Below are positions 24,527 through 32,971 of a DNA stretch of 64,000 bases, one piece after another (position 1 is the first letter of the stretch; the number at the start of each line of letters is the position of its first letter). The stretch is from assembly GCA_031549285.1 (NCBI GenBank), contig JAVBPZ010000008.1, positions 1-64,000 of the forward strand. The letters are read 5' to 3'. The notes beneath the pieces are model-generated. The model had not been told where the DNA came from, did not search any database, and saw only the letters and a list, made by a program, of their open reading frames with translations. Position numbers and translations under genes: made by a program. The stretch is from JAAYCI01 sp031549285 (lineage in GTDB: Bacteria > Bacillota > Clostridia > Oscillospirales > Ruminococcaceae).

Positions 24527-25789
24527 ATGAAAGATGAGACACTGTGCCTGCATGCCGGGTACGAGCCCAAAAACGCGGAACCGCGCGTGGTACCCATTGT
24601 ACAAAGCACCACCTATGTGTATGATTCCACCGAGGCGGTGGCGGCGGTGTTTGATGAGCCGACCCACAGCCTGATTTATTCCCGCTTTGCGAACCCCACC
24701 GTGATGGCGGTGGAGGCGAAGATAGCCGCGCTGGAGGGTGGCGTGGCCGCCATGTGTACCTCCTCCGGGCAGGCGGCGTCGCTGTTGTCTCTTTTGAATA
24801 TCTGCGACGCGGGCGATAGTTTTATCAGCACCACGCAGATTTACGGCGGTACCGTGAACTTGTTTGCGGTTTCGCTGAAGAAGCTGGGCATCGAGTGTAT
24901 TTTTGTGGACAGCGACGCCAGCGAAGAAGAGATTCATGCGGCCTTCCGCCCAAACACCAAGGCGGTGTTTGGTGAGACACTGGCGAACCCGGCGCTTACC
25001 GTGCTGGACATAGAAAAATTTGCCCGCATAGCCCACGCGCACAATGTGCCGCTGATTGTGGACAATACCTTCCCCACGCCCATTTTGTGCAAGCCGATTG
25101 AATACGGCGCGGATATTGTGGTGCATTCCACCTCTAAATACATGGACGGCCATGCTGTGCAGGTGGGTGGCGTTATTGTGGATTCCGGCAACTTCGACTG
25201 GGCGAACGGCAACTTTCCGGCATTTACCCAGCCGGATGATTCCTACCACGGCATTACCTATACCGGCACCTATGGCAAGGCAGCCTATATCATAAAAGCG
25301 CGCATGCAGCTGATGCGGGACTATGGCGTGTACCCGGCGGCGCACTCGGCATTTCTTTTGAACCTGGGGCTGGAGACGCTGGCCCTGCGCATGGAGCGGT
25401 ACTGCCAAAATGCCATGAAGGTGGCCGAGTACCTGCAAAAGTCTGACAAAGTGGAAGCGGTCACCTACCCGGGCCTGCCGGGGGACAAATATTACGCCCT
25501 GGCCCAAAAATACCTGAAAGGCGCCAGCGGAGTGATTTCGTTTGTTATAAAAGGAGGGCGCGAAAAGGCAATTGCGTTCATGGATGCCTTGCAGCTGGCC
25601 TCGAACGAGGTGCATGTGGCGGATATTCGCACCTGTGTGCTGCACCCGGCCAGCGCCACCCACCGCCAGCTGACCGACGAACAACTGGTTGCTGCCGGCG
25701 TACAGCCGGGGCTTATCCGGTTTTCTGTGGGGCTGGAAAATGTGGACGACATCCTGGAGGATATTCGGCAGGCGTTTGAGGCAGTGTAA
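24527..25789 (+). CDS. O-acetylhomoserine sulfhydrylase / aminocarboxypropyltransferase (PLP enzyme)
   Basis: The 420-residue length and motifs fit the MetY type of the Cys/Met metabolism PLP family: SRFANPTV near residue 60, SSGQAASLLSLLN, FGETLANPALTVLDI, DNTFPTP and the PLP lysine in HSTSKYMDGHAVQVGG. It replaces the acetyl group of O-acetylhomoserine with sulfide to give homocysteine. The start follows AGAAGGAGG. The other sulfur gene in the window, cysE, makes O-acetylserine. MetB/MetC relatives share the fold, but the length and sequence favour MetY. Confidence 0.92.
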   Translation: MKDETLCLHAGYEPKNAEPRVVPIVQSTTYVYDSTEAVAAVFDEPTHSLIYSRFANPTVMAVEAKIAALEGGVAAMCTSSGQAASLLSLLNICDAGDSFISTTQIYGGTVNLFAVSLKKLGIECIFVDSDASEEEIHAAFRPNTKAVFGETLANPALTVLDIEKFARIAHAHNVPLIVDNTFPTPILCKPIEYGADIVVHSTSKYMDGHAVQVGGVIVDSGNFDWANGNFPAFTQPDDSYHGITYTGTYGKAAYIIKARMQLMRDYGVYPAAHSAFLLNLGLETLALRMERYCQNAMKVAEYLQKSDKVEAVTYPGLPGDKYYALAQKYLKGASGVISFVIKGGREKAIAFMDALQLASNEVHVADIRTCVLHPASATHRQLTDEQLVAAGVQPGLIRFSVGLENVDDILEDIRQAFEAV

Positions 25790-25813
25790 ACTCTATTGTG
25801 AATAAACAAAAGG

Positions 25814-25847
25814 AAAAGCGTGGCGCCGGGTTCCGGTGCCACGCTTT
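25814..25847. terminator. Bidirectional terminator between the sulfhydrylase gene and metG
   Basis: An 11-bp perfect stem AAAAGCGTGGC/GCCACGCTTTT with a further GCCGG-like inner part (25814-25847) is flanked by A-rich and T-rich sequence. Confidence 0.85.
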
Positions 25848-25959
25848 TGACTTTTTGTATATATTTTTTTTAAAATACGGATAGTAAAGAAGAGATAGGT
25901 GGGAACCGCATGCTTTTGTGGTGGACAGGGAAGGGAGTGCGTGGCCGACAGTGGGTATA

Positions 25960-27915
25960 TTACCGCACGCGGCTGCCGGGTACGGCGTCCTCCGGCAGGA
26001 ACACCACCTGGGCGCGGCCGTCCGGGCCGTCAGCCGCCAGCAGCATACCTTCGCTAAGAATACCGCGCAGCTTGGCCGGCGCCAGGTTCGCCACCAGCGC
26101 AATCTTTTTCCCCATAAGGTCCGCGGGAGTGTACCACGTGGCAATGCCGCTGACCACCGTGCGCTCGCGGGTACCGTCAAACACCGTCAGCTTTAACAGT
26201 TTGTCCGCCTTCTCCACCTTTTCTGCGGCAAGGATTTCCCCCACCAGCAGTTGGGTGCGCATAAAGTCATCATAGGTGATTTCTGGCATGGGCTGTACCG
26301 CGGCAGTTCCGTTGTCGTTGGCATCTTCATTTTTGGCGTTGGCGTCGGCGTCTTTGCCATATATATCTGCCAGCAGCGCGTCGGTATCCAGCCGGGCGAA
26401 CAGCGGTACCGGCTGGGCCACGGTTGCACCGGGCAGCCAGCCAAAAACCTCGATGCTTACGAGGCTGCGGAACTCCTCCGGGCAGCCAATCTGGCGGAAA
26501 ATTTCCTCGCTGGTGGCCGGCAGGAACGGCGCCAGCAGTACCCCCAAAAAGCGGATGGCTTCCACCAGGTTATACAGCACCGATGCCAGCCGGTCCTGTT
26601 GTGCGGGGTCCTTGCCCAGCAGCCAGGGCGTGGTTTCGTCTATGTATTTGTTGGCGCGCTTTGCCAGGGTCATTACGGCGTCCACCGCGTCCGCACAGCG
26701 GAAAGCGGACAGATGCTGGATCATTTCACCACGCGCGGTCAGCGCGGCGGAGATAAGCTCCTCGTCCACCTGCTGTGCCCGGCGCGCGGGAGGAATGGTG
26801 CCGCCGAAGTACTTCTGCGTCATGGCAATGGTGCGGTTTACCAGGTTACCCAGCGTGTTCGCCAGGTCGGAATTGTACCGCTCGAAAATGCGCTCATAGG
26901 TAATGGTGCCATCCTGTGCATAAGGCATTTCCGCCAGCAGATAGTACCGCACGCCGTCCACGCCAATCATTTTCGCCAGCCCGTCCGCGTACAGCACATT
27001 GCCGCGGCTTTTGCTCATTTTGTCCTCGCCGGACAGCAGCCATGGGTGCCCAAAGATGGACTTTGGCAGCTCCTCGCCCAGCGCCATCAGCAGAATGGGC
27101 CAGTAAATGGTGTGAAACCGCAGGATGTCCTTGCCAATGACATGCGCATTTGCGGGCCAATACTTTTTGTATAATTCTCCAGGGTTATCCGGCATGTAGT
27201 CCAGCGCGGTGATATAGTTGGACAGGGCATCCACCCAGACATAGATAACGTGCCCGTCGTCGAACGGCACCGGAATGCCCCAGGTGAAGGACGAGCGTGA
27301 CACGCACAGGTCCTGTAGGCCGGGCTTCAGGAAGTTGTTCACCATTTCTTTTTTGCGGCTTTCGGGGAAAATGAAATGGGGGTTCTGCTCGATATGTTCC
27401 TCCAGCCGCTGCTGGTACTTGGACATTTTGAAGAAGTATGCTTCCTCGTCGGCGCGCACCACCTCGCGGCCACACTCCGGGCAGCGGCCGTCCACCAGCT
27501 GGGAGTCGGTAAAGAAGCTTTCGTCCGGCACACAGTACCAGCCCTCGTACTTGGACTTGTAAATATCCCCTTGCTCGTACAGCTTTGTAAAAATTGCCTG
27601 TACGGATTTTTGGTGATAGTCGTCGGTGGTGCGGATAAATTTGTCATAGCTGGTGTTCAAAAGATCGCAGATACCGCGCACCTGCCCCGCAATATCGTCC
27701 ACATATTCCTTTGGCGTCACGCCTGCGGCGGCGGCCTTTTCCTCAATCTTTTGGCCGTGCTCGTCGGTGCCGGTCAAAAAGAACACGTCATATCCCTGCA
27801 TCCGTTTCAGGCGGGCCACCGCGTCGGTAAACACAATCTCATAGCTGTTGCCGATGTGCGGTTTCTGCGAGGTATAGGCAATGGCGGTGGTAATATAATA
27901 TTTTTCCTTCGACAT
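25960..27915 (-). CDS. metG: Methionyl-tRNA synthetase with C-terminal tRNA-binding domain
   Basis: This 651-residue class I synthetase has the HIGH equivalent in SQKPHIGNSY (about 15-24), a zinc-knuckle CPECG near 145, the KMSKS loop EDKMSKSRGN (near 296-305) and a C-terminal EMAP-II-like OB domain (about 545-651, TQLLVGEILAAEKVEKADKLLKL). It charges tRNA-Met. The C-terminal domain serves dimerisation and tRNA binding. A low-complexity DANAKNEDANDNG linker joins the two. No T-box element is visible upstream. Confidence 0.97.
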   Translation of the reverse strand: MSKEKYYITTAIAYTSQKPHIGNSYEIVFTDAVARLKRMQGYDVFFLTGTDEHGQKIEEKAAAAGVTPKEYVDDIAGQVRGICDLLNTSYDKFIRTTDDYHQKSVQAIFTKLYEQGDIYKSKYEGWYCVPDESFFTDSQLVDGRCPECGREVVRADEEAYFFKMSKYQQRLEEHIEQNPHFIFPESRKKEMVNNFLKPGLQDLCVSRSSFTWGIPVPFDDGHVIYVWVDALSNYITALDYMPDNPGELYKKYWPANAHVIGKDILRFHTIYWPILLMALGEELPKSIFGHPWLLSGEDKMSKSRGNVLYADGLAKMIGVDGVRYYLLAEMPYAQDGTITYERIFERYNSDLANTLGNLVNRTIAMTQKYFGGTIPPARRAQQVDEELISAALTARGEMIQHLSAFRCADAVDAVMTLAKRANKYIDETTPWLLGKDPAQQDRLASVLYNLVEAIRFLGVLLAPFLPATSEEIFRQIGCPEEFRSLVSIEVFGWLPGATVAQPVPLFARLDTDALLADIYGKDADANAKNEDANDNGTAAVQPMPEITYDDFMRTQLLVGEILAAEKVEKADKLLKLTVFDGTRERTVVSGIATWYTPADLMGKKIALVANLAPAKLRGILSEGMLLAADGPDGRAQVVFLPEDAVPGSRVR

Positions 27916-28061
27916 AAAAATAGCCCCTTACACTGTGTCATTTTTTGCCGGAATGGGTTTTTGCTGGTATCGGGTTATGGTGGCGCGGGTGCTTGGCAGT
28001 ATGTGTTGCCGCGTTGGTGCGGAAGTGCCCTGCGCGCTGCCGCGCAAAAGCGTGCAAGTAT

Positions 28062-29933
28062 TCACGGGGAAACCGGCTGTGCAGCCGCGGCGCCTTCGTC
28101 AATGAAGAAGCGTTTGTACCAAACCAGGAAGGTGAACAGTACCCATATTTTGCGTGCGTTGTTCGCCTTGTTTTGGTAGTGCGCGTCCAGCAACCGCAGA
28201 ATTTTTGCCTGATTAAAGAACTGTGCGGCATAGCTGCTTTCAAAATATTCCCGCACAATACGGTAATATTTTTCTTCCCGCAGCCAGTGGCGAATGGGCA
28301 CCGGGAAGCCTTTTTTTGGCCGGTTGGCCCACGCGCCCGGCAGGGTTTTGTTCGCGGCGGTGCGGAACACCACCTTGTTCTCGGTTCCGCGAATGCGGTA
28401 CCGTGTGGGAATGCGCCCGGCCAGCGCCATCAGTTCCTTGTCCAGGAACGGCACCCGCAGTTCCAGCGAGTGCGCCATGCACATCTTGTCCGCCTTCAGC
28501 AAAATATCCCCCGGCAGCCACAGGTGCATGTCCACATATTGTTTTTTTGTCACCTCGTCCTTGTCCGCCACCCGCGCGTAAAACGGCGCGGCCAGCTGGC
28601 GCGGCGTGGGGCCGCCCCGGTAGGCGGGGTTCAGGATAGACCGGGCCTCCCCCTCGGGGAAAACGTCGGCCTGGCCTATGAACCAGTTTTCCGGGCTTTC
28701 GGCGCTTTTTAAAAGGAAGTTACGCCCCTTAAACCGCGGCATCACGCTTGCCACGCTGCCCAGCATACGCCGCAGGGGCCGGGGCAGTTTTTTGAACCGT
28801 TCCATCGCGGGGGTATCGGCGTACAGCTCATACCCGGCGAACAGCTCGTCCGCGCCCTCGCCGGACAGCACCACCGTCACCTGTTCCTTTGCCAGTTTTG
28901 CCAAAAACCACAACGGTACGCTGGAGGGGTTTGCCTGCGGCTGGTCCATATGATACTGGATATCCGGGAAGGCGGCGAAACATTCCTCTGCACTCAGCAG
29001 CTTGCGAAAGTTTTCCACGCCCAGCTTTTCGCTCAGTTCGGCGGCATAGTTGGTTTCGTCGAACTTGTGCTGGGAAAACCCTACTGAAAAGGTGTTCTGC
29101 GGCATCAGGCAGGCGGTGATATAGCTGGAGTCCACCCCGCCGGACAAAAAGCTGCCGAGGGCCACGTCGCTGATGCGGTGGGCGGAAACACTTTCGTGCA
29201 CGGCGGCGTCCACCGCGTCCACATATCCGGCAAAATCCAGCGACTCATCTGCATCAAAAATGGTGTCCCAGTAACACTCGGTACGCATTTCGCCATTCTG
29301 CCACACAAAATAATGCGCCGGCGCCAGGCAGTGCACCCCTTTAAAGAAGGTGTCATTGCCGGGAGCATATTGAAAGGTGAGGTAAGCGCGCAGGGCGTCC
29401 GGGTTTATTTCTTTTTGGAAAGCCGGGTGCTCCAGGAAGCTTTTTATTTCGCTGCCAAACAGCAGGCCACCCTCCGGCAGCTGGGAATAATAAAATGGCT
29501 TGATGCCAAACGGGTCCCGCGCCGCGAACAGCGCGCCGGTTTTTGTATCCCACAGGGAAAACGCAAACATGCCGCGCAGCATTTTTACCAATCCCTCGCC
29601 GTATTCCTCGTATCCGTGCACCAGCACCTCGCTGTCGGCGTGGCTGACGAACCGGTGTCCTTTGGCAATCAGGTCATCCCGCAGCTGCATAAAGTTGTAT
29701 ATTTCGCCGTTGAACACCGCCACCACCGTGCCGTCCTCGTTGTACATCGGCTGGGCGGCGGCCTCGGTTAAATCAATGATAGACAGGCGGCGAAAGCCCA
29801 GGCCCACCGCGTCGTTTGCGAACAGGCCGGCCATATCTGGCCCACGGTGCACGATGCGCTGCATCATCCGGTGCAGAATTTCTTTTTTGCTTTCGGGGTC
29901 TCGCTTGTCGGTAAAGCCTACAAAGCCACACAT
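28062..29933 (-). CDS. Asparagine-synthase-like glutamine amidotransferase (AsnB/AsnH type)
   Basis: This 623-residue protein begins with MCGFVGF, whose Cys2 is the glutaminase nucleophile after Met removal. The glutaminase domain is at about 2-200, and the synthetase domain has the ATP loop SGGVDSSY (near 273-280) and a YELYADTP-like segment. The reaction is amidation of an aspartate carboxylate with glutamine and ATP. Cytosolic asparagine synthesis is the default call, but it is the third gene of a set with a racemase and an ATP-grasp D-aspartate-ligase-like enzyme. In lactic acid bacteria AsnH amidates D-Asp of the peptidoglycan cross-bridge, so that role is possible. Confidence 0.85.
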   Translation of the reverse strand: MCGFVGFTDKRDPESKKEILHRMMQRIVHRGPDMAGLFANDAVGLGFRRLSIIDLTEAAAQPMYNEDGTVVAVFNGEIYNFMQLRDDLIAKGHRFVSHADSEVLVHGYEEYGEGLVKMLRGMFAFSLWDTKTGALFAARDPFGIKPFYYSQLPEGGLLFGSEIKSFLEHPAFQKEINPDALRAYLTFQYAPGNDTFFKGVHCLAPAHYFVWQNGEMRTECYWDTIFDADESLDFAGYVDAVDAAVHESVSAHRISDVALGSFLSGGVDSSYITACLMPQNTFSVGFSQHKFDETNYAAELSEKLGVENFRKLLSAEECFAAFPDIQYHMDQPQANPSSVPLWFLAKLAKEQVTVVLSGEGADELFAGYELYADTPAMERFKKLPRPLRRMLGSVASVMPRFKGRNFLLKSAESPENWFIGQADVFPEGEARSILNPAYRGGPTPRQLAAPFYARVADKDEVTKKQYVDMHLWLPGDILLKADKMCMAHSLELRVPFLDKELMALAGRIPTRYRIRGTENKVVFRTAANKTLPGAWANRPKKGFPVPIRHWLREEKYYRIVREYFESSYAAQFFNQAKILRLLDAHYQNKANNARKIWVLFTFLVWYKRFFIDEGAAAAQPVSP

Positions 29934-29991
29934 GGGCGCGTTTCCTCCTGCGGGGGAATAATATAGTGTTTCTGGGGTTTGTCTACGGCAT

Positions 29992-30720
29992 TTATACGTT
30001 GTCCTGCTGCCAGGGAAACCCCACCGGGGTTTTGCCACAAGCCAGAATGGCAGCCTCCGCCAGCACCGCCATGCTGTCCAGGTACCGCCCGTCCAGCAGG
30101 CCGGCCTTTTGCAGCAGCGACAGTTCCGTGCAGGCCAAAATCAGCACATCGCAGCCGTCCTGGAACAGCTCGTCGGCCACGGTGCGGAACAGCGCCATAT
30201 CCGGTGCGCGCCCGCGTTTGATATCCTCGTAAATCAGGCGCATGACCGCCTGCTGGGCTTCGGGTCCCGGAACGGCGCAGGGCATGTCTTTGGCCCGGCA
30301 CACCGCCTGGTAGGTGTCGGTGCGGATGGTCCCGTCGGTGGCCAAAATGCCAACCTTCCGGCATCCCATCTGCTGCGCCTTGTCCACCGTGTCCTCCACC
30401 ATGTTCAGCACCGGCACCGGCAGGCCCGCCCGCAGCCGGTCGTAAAAATAATGGGCGGTGTTGCAGGGAATGGCAAGCACCTGGGCGCCGCAGTGCGCCA
30501 GACGAAACGCTTCCGCCTCCATTACGGCAAAGGGGTCCTCGGTGCTGGTTCCCAAAATAAACGCGGTGCGGTCCGGTGTGGAGGCGCGGCTGGAAAGGAG
30601 TATGTCGATGTGGTCCTGGTCGCGCGCAGCCTTTGTGTGCGCGGTGATCAGCTCATAAAAATAAACGGTGGCCATGGGGCCAAGCCCCCCCAGCACCCCG
30701 AGTACCTTGCTGTTTGGCAT
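29992..30720 (-). CDS. Aspartate/glutamate racemase family protein
   Basis: The 242-residue protein has the two catalytic cysteines of the cofactor-independent racemase fold in IPCNTAH (near 87) and LACTELS (near 196), and the N-terminal VLGVLGGLGPMAT. It is closest in pattern to aspartate racemases (RacD, YgeA) rather than MurI. I use ATG 30720 with GGTGAG upstream; a GTG at 30729 is in frame and would overlap the ATP-grasp stop. It would supply D-Asp to the neighbouring ligase. Confidence 0.87.
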   Translation of the reverse strand: MPNSKVLGVLGGLGPMATVYFYELITAHTKAARDQDHIDILLSSRASTPDRTAFILGTSTEDPFAVMEAEAFRLAHCGAQVLAIPCNTAHYFYDRLRAGLPVPVLNMVEDTVDKAQQMGCRKVGILATDGTIRTDTYQAVCRAKDMPCAVPGPEAQQAVMRLIYEDIKRGRAPDMALFRTVADELFQDGCDVLILACTELSLLQKAGLLDGRYLDSMAVLAEAAILACGKTPVGFPWQQDNV

Positions 30721-30725
30721 ATTGC

Positions 30726-31970
30726 TCACCGCCTTTGCCCTGTTGCACCGGGTTTTTCACACCAAATGGCGTACTTTCTGTAATATCGATAGTCATGCAC
30801 CAGGGTATATAGCCGGCGGCGGGGGTTGCCGCGCAGGTCATAGGAATAGCCCAGTGTGGTGGTATCTTTGCCCGCGCCTGCAATCGCCTTTGCCGCGGCC
30901 ACCAGGGTGGTGTCCGCCGTGTATTCCCACACAATTCTTTTGGGAATGGAATGCCAAAAGGAAGTGCCCTCATACAGCAGTGGCGGCCCGGCCGGCTGGC
31001 CCAGCACCCGGTCCTCTACCAGATATTTTGCCAGGTTCAGCCCGGCACCGGTGACGTAATAGTTGCTGCGCCCCTGCCGCAGATTAATTTCAAACACCCG
31101 GTAGCTGCCGTCCCGTTCGTCATATTTAATATCAAAATTCGAAAACCCGGTATAACCAATGGCATCCAAAAAGGCCTGCAGCTTTTCCATCAGCGGGCGG
31201 TTATGCTCGGTAAGAATGGCGGCGTGGTTGCCCAGGGCTTTTGGGGTATGCTCTTCCAGCAATACGTTGCCCAGGCACATCATCTGCACCTTGCCGTCCT
31301 GGCCGGAGTAGGCGGTCAGCACCCGCATGCGGCAGTCCGGCCCGGGCACGCGGTCCTGCACCAGCAGGGCGTCGTCATATCCGGCGGCAAAAATGCGCTG
31401 TGCAATGCCTTTTGCCTCGTCTGCCGTGTGCGCAACATACACCTTTTTCATCCCGTTGAAGGGATGCTTCCAGTACGCAATGCTGCTGCTGGGTTTCAGG
31501 ATCACCGGAAACGCGAACGGCAGCAGGTCTATTGCGGACAGGCCCTCCCCGCGGCGTAACACAACCGTCTGGGGATAGGGGATGTCATATTCATCACAAT
31601 AGCGGTAAAAATTTTCCTTCGAAACCAGCCGCTCGGCCAACTGCGGCGCAATGTAGGGAACAATGTATTCCTGCTGCAGCGCCGCCTGGTTGCGTATCAG
31701 CATCGCGGCGTAATCATCTGTGCAGCCCAGCAAAATCTTGGTTTCGTCCGGGTGCTGCGCGGCGAAGGCAGACAACGTTTCCAGCAGTACAGCGTCGGTG
31801 TCCATGTTTTCCACCACGGTAAAATGCACGATGCGGGAGTATTTGGTCTCGCCCATGGCGTACCGGCCAAACGCCTGGGAGCACACGCCATATGCCTCGT
31901 GAAACGCGCGGGCCATGCTGTAGCAGTTCATGTCGGCGCCCAGCAAAACAGGGAGCAGTTTCTTTTGCAA
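30726..31970 (-). CDS. ATP-grasp ligase, D-aspartate ligase (Aslfm)-like
   Basis: The 414-residue protein has an N-terminal Rossmann-like part opening with PVLLGADMNCYSMARAFHEAYG and an ATP-grasp domain: FPVILKPSSS near 155, and VFEINLRQGRSNYYV near 292, with the metal-binding E and N. The opening motif closely resembles that of D-aspartate ligases such as Enterococcus faecium Aslfm, which add D-Asp to the Lys of the peptidoglycan precursor. The overlapping racemase gene downstream matches the known asl-rac pairing. The start is TTG at 31970 after AAAAGGGGG. I am sure of ATP-grasp, less so of the exact substrate. Confidence 0.78.
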   Translation of the reverse strand: MQKKLLPVLLGADMNCYSMARAFHEAYGVCSQAFGRYAMGETKYSRIVHFTVVENMDTDAVLLETLSAFAAQHPDETKILLGCTDDYAAMLIRNQAALQQEYIVPYIAPQLAERLVSKENFYRYCDEYDIPYPQTVVLRRGEGLSAIDLLPFAFPVILKPSSSIAYWKHPFNGMKKVYVAHTADEAKGIAQRIFAAGYDDALLVQDRVPGPDCRMRVLTAYSGQDGKVQMMCLGNVLLEEHTPKALGNHAAILTEHNRPLMEKLQAFLDAIGYTGFSNFDIKYDERDGSYRVFEINLRQGRSNYYVTGAGLNLAKYLVEDRVLGQPAGPPLLYEGTSFWHSIPKRIVWEYTADTTLVAAAKAIAGAGKDTTTLGYSYDLRGNPRRRLYTLVHDYRYYRKYAIWCEKPGATGQRR

Positions 31971-32080
31971 AGCGGGTTCCCCCTTTTTTCCTGTGGTTTC
32001 GCGCGGTGGGCGCCAGAGTGTCTGTACCGGGTAAGCGGCATACGGTTTTGGTCAGCTGGCTCCTGGAAGCCGGTACTTAT

Positions 32081-32902
32081 TTACCCGTCCAGTGGGTTGG
32101 GTTTTGGTTGCAGCACAACCTCCGGCTGGCCGGCCAGCGCCACAGACACACAGCCCGCCAGTAGGCCCAGTATGCTCATGTTTAAGGATTCCATTAAATC
32201 GATACCGGCCTGCCCGCGGTAGAAGGTATCCCAAAGGGCCTGCGGCAGCTCCAGGCAGGTGGCGAACAAAAAGGTGAACAGCCCCAAGATGTACATCCAG
32301 CGTACCCACCGGCGCGGCAGCGCCACATACAGCGAGCGCAGCAGCATGGAAAACCACAGCATGGCAAACAGCGCCGCGTAACAGCGCACCAGCGGGCCCA
32401 TGCGGTACAGGCTGGTGGGCTTTGCCAAGATGCGGTACACCGTCAGCATGCAATACGGCAGCGCCGCCAAAATGCCAAAATACGCGCTTTTGGTGGGGGA
32501 AGGGGTCTTTTGGCCAAACAGCTGCAGCGCCGCCAGCAGCATCCAGACGGCATACCACAAAAACAGCGCGCCCAAAATCAGGCGAAAAACGCTTAACGGG
32601 GAAACCCCGAAGGCAATCTCGGAAACGCCCAGCGCGGCGCCGGACGCCGCCGCTACGCAGAACAGCACCGCCAGGCCCCGGTGTACGGTGCGCATGGTGC
32701 CCACGGCGCGTGGGCCCACCGTGCGCAGGCCCAGCAGGCTCATGACCAGCGGCAGTACCAGCACGGCATAGCGCATCCATAGTTCGCCCCGGTTCAAAAA
32801 GCCGGAAACAGGGTCGGTGTAATAGGTGACATCCACCCAGTACATCGCGCCAATCAGCGCCATTACGAGCAAAACCAAAATGGTGGGCAGCTTGCGTTTC
32901 AT
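32081..32902 (-). CDS. Multi-spanning membrane protein of unknown function
   Basis: The 273-residue protein has about eight hydrophobic segments and few charged loops. I recognise no family motif. It starts with MKRKLPTILVLLVMALIGAMYW, and extra in-frame upstream starts are ignored because the ribosome-site-like GAGGTTTCTGCA lies just before 32902. It lies between citrate synthase (70 nt upstream) and the ATP-grasp gene (110 nt downstream) on the same strand, so it could be co-transcribed with either. Confidence 0.7.
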   Translation of the reverse strand: MKRKLPTILVLLVMALIGAMYWVDVTYYTDPVSGFLNRGELWMRYAVLVLPLVMSLLGLRTVGPRAVGTMRTVHRGLAVLFCVAAASGAALGVSEIAFGVSPLSVFRLILGALFLWYAVWMLLAALQLFGQKTPSPTKSAYFGILAALPYCMLTVYRILAKPTSLYRMGPLVRCYAALFAMLWFSMLLRSLYVALPRRWVRWMYILGLFTFLFATCLELPQALWDTFYRGQAGIDLMESLNMSILGLLAGCVSVALAGQPEVVLQPKPNPLDG

Positions 32903-32971
32903 TGCAGAAACCTCACAAAGCAATTATTTTGCCGGCGGGGGAAACGGCAGGTTCCAGTCGCTCCCGCCTAC

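Noticed and set aside
24377..25684. 435-codon minus-strand frame
   Set aside because: It is antisense to the PLP sulfhydrylase, which has all catalytic motifs.
27916..28061. T-box before metG
   Set aside because: The region is too short and lacks the conserved T-box sequence.
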